From contig MNWK01000030.1 of NCBI GenBank assembly GCA_001872485.1, positions 1 through 40,152 of the forward strand: 40,152 nt of DNA, read 5' to 3'. How positions within the stretch are numbered: position 1 is the first letter of the stretch; every line of letters starts with the position of its first letter. The translations under genes were made by a program, and so were the position numbers. Below are positions 39,883 to 40,152 of this stretch, piece by piece. This DNA comes from Parcubacteria group bacterium CG1_02_44_31. Lineage in GTDB: Bacteria; Patescibacteriota; Minisyncoccia; UBA6257; Brennerbacteraceae. Under the pieces are notes generated by a model. It saw only the letters and a program-made list of their open reading frames with translations, searched no databases and had not been told where the DNA came from.

Positions 39883-39943
39883 ATATATCAACATCGCCCC
39901 CACACCTAATTAGGTGTGGGGGCATCGCAAGTTGATATTACTC
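39883..39943. repeat. Duplicated 3' end of the GH1 gene interrupted by a 26-bp perfect palindrome
   Basis: atatatcaacatcg + CCCCCACACCTAATTAGGTGTGGGGG + c + atcgcaagttgatattactc; uninterrupted copy at 39725-39754. Confidence 0.85.
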
Positions 39944-39970
39944 ACTGAAGTTTATGGTAAAATATGATTA

Positions 39971-40152
39971 ATGAAATTACCATCTTTTCTAAGAAAATAT
40001 TTCTGGGACGTAGATTTTAATAGCCCGGATTTAAAAGGAAACTCATTTTTTGTTATTAATCGCTTATTAGAATACGGCGACCTTAAAGCCATTTCTTGGC
40101 TTTTTAAACATGCAAAGAGAAAACAAATTGAGCAGGTGATTAAAAAATCGAG
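39971..40152 (+). CDS. N-terminal part of a hypothetical protein (truncated by window; possibly DUF6922-like)
   Basis: MKLPSFLRKYFWDVDFNSPDLKGNSFFVINRLLEYGDLKAISWLFKHAKRKQIEQVIKKS. Confidence 0.55.
   Translation, partial: MKLPSFLRKYFWDVDFNSPDLKGNSFFVINRLLEYGDLKAISWLFKHAKRKQIEQVIKKS

Overview
The window looks like a Patescibacteria/CPR-type chromosome segment (inference from gene content, ~830-aa SecA, AK-rich mini-protein, repeat style). Most of it is core genes on the minus strand: murA-mraY, a D-Ala-D-Ala carboxypeptidase, scpB-scpA-secA-hpf, murB, rpsF-ssb-rpsR, recA, a CsaA-like gene, a RodZ-like gene, ftsK and rpoB-rpoC. On the plus strand are a DUF4015-type glycosidase, an SRPBCC protein, aspS, an exonuclease III, a large membrane protein and a GH1 glucosidase. 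Three parts stand out. (1) About 11.0-17.3 kb is an accessory cluster of split PEP-synthase/PPDK-like modules: one ATP-grasp protein, three proteins carrying four phosphohistidine swivelling domains, and one unknown protein. One member is fused to a winged-helix domain, its promoter overlaps a palindrome, and decayed module remnants lie between the genes. (2) At about 20.0-20.3 kb a tRNA is interrupted in its anticodon loop by 228 nt that contain a complete tRNA-Met(CAT). (3) aspS has a T-box leader and a tRNA-Asp(GTC) 45 bp downstream. Intergenic regions also carry several families of short palindromic or terminal-inverted-repeat elements and 7-bp periodic tracts. One palindromic element supplies the last codons and stop of rpoC. 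No rRNA, CRISPR array or intact transposase was found.
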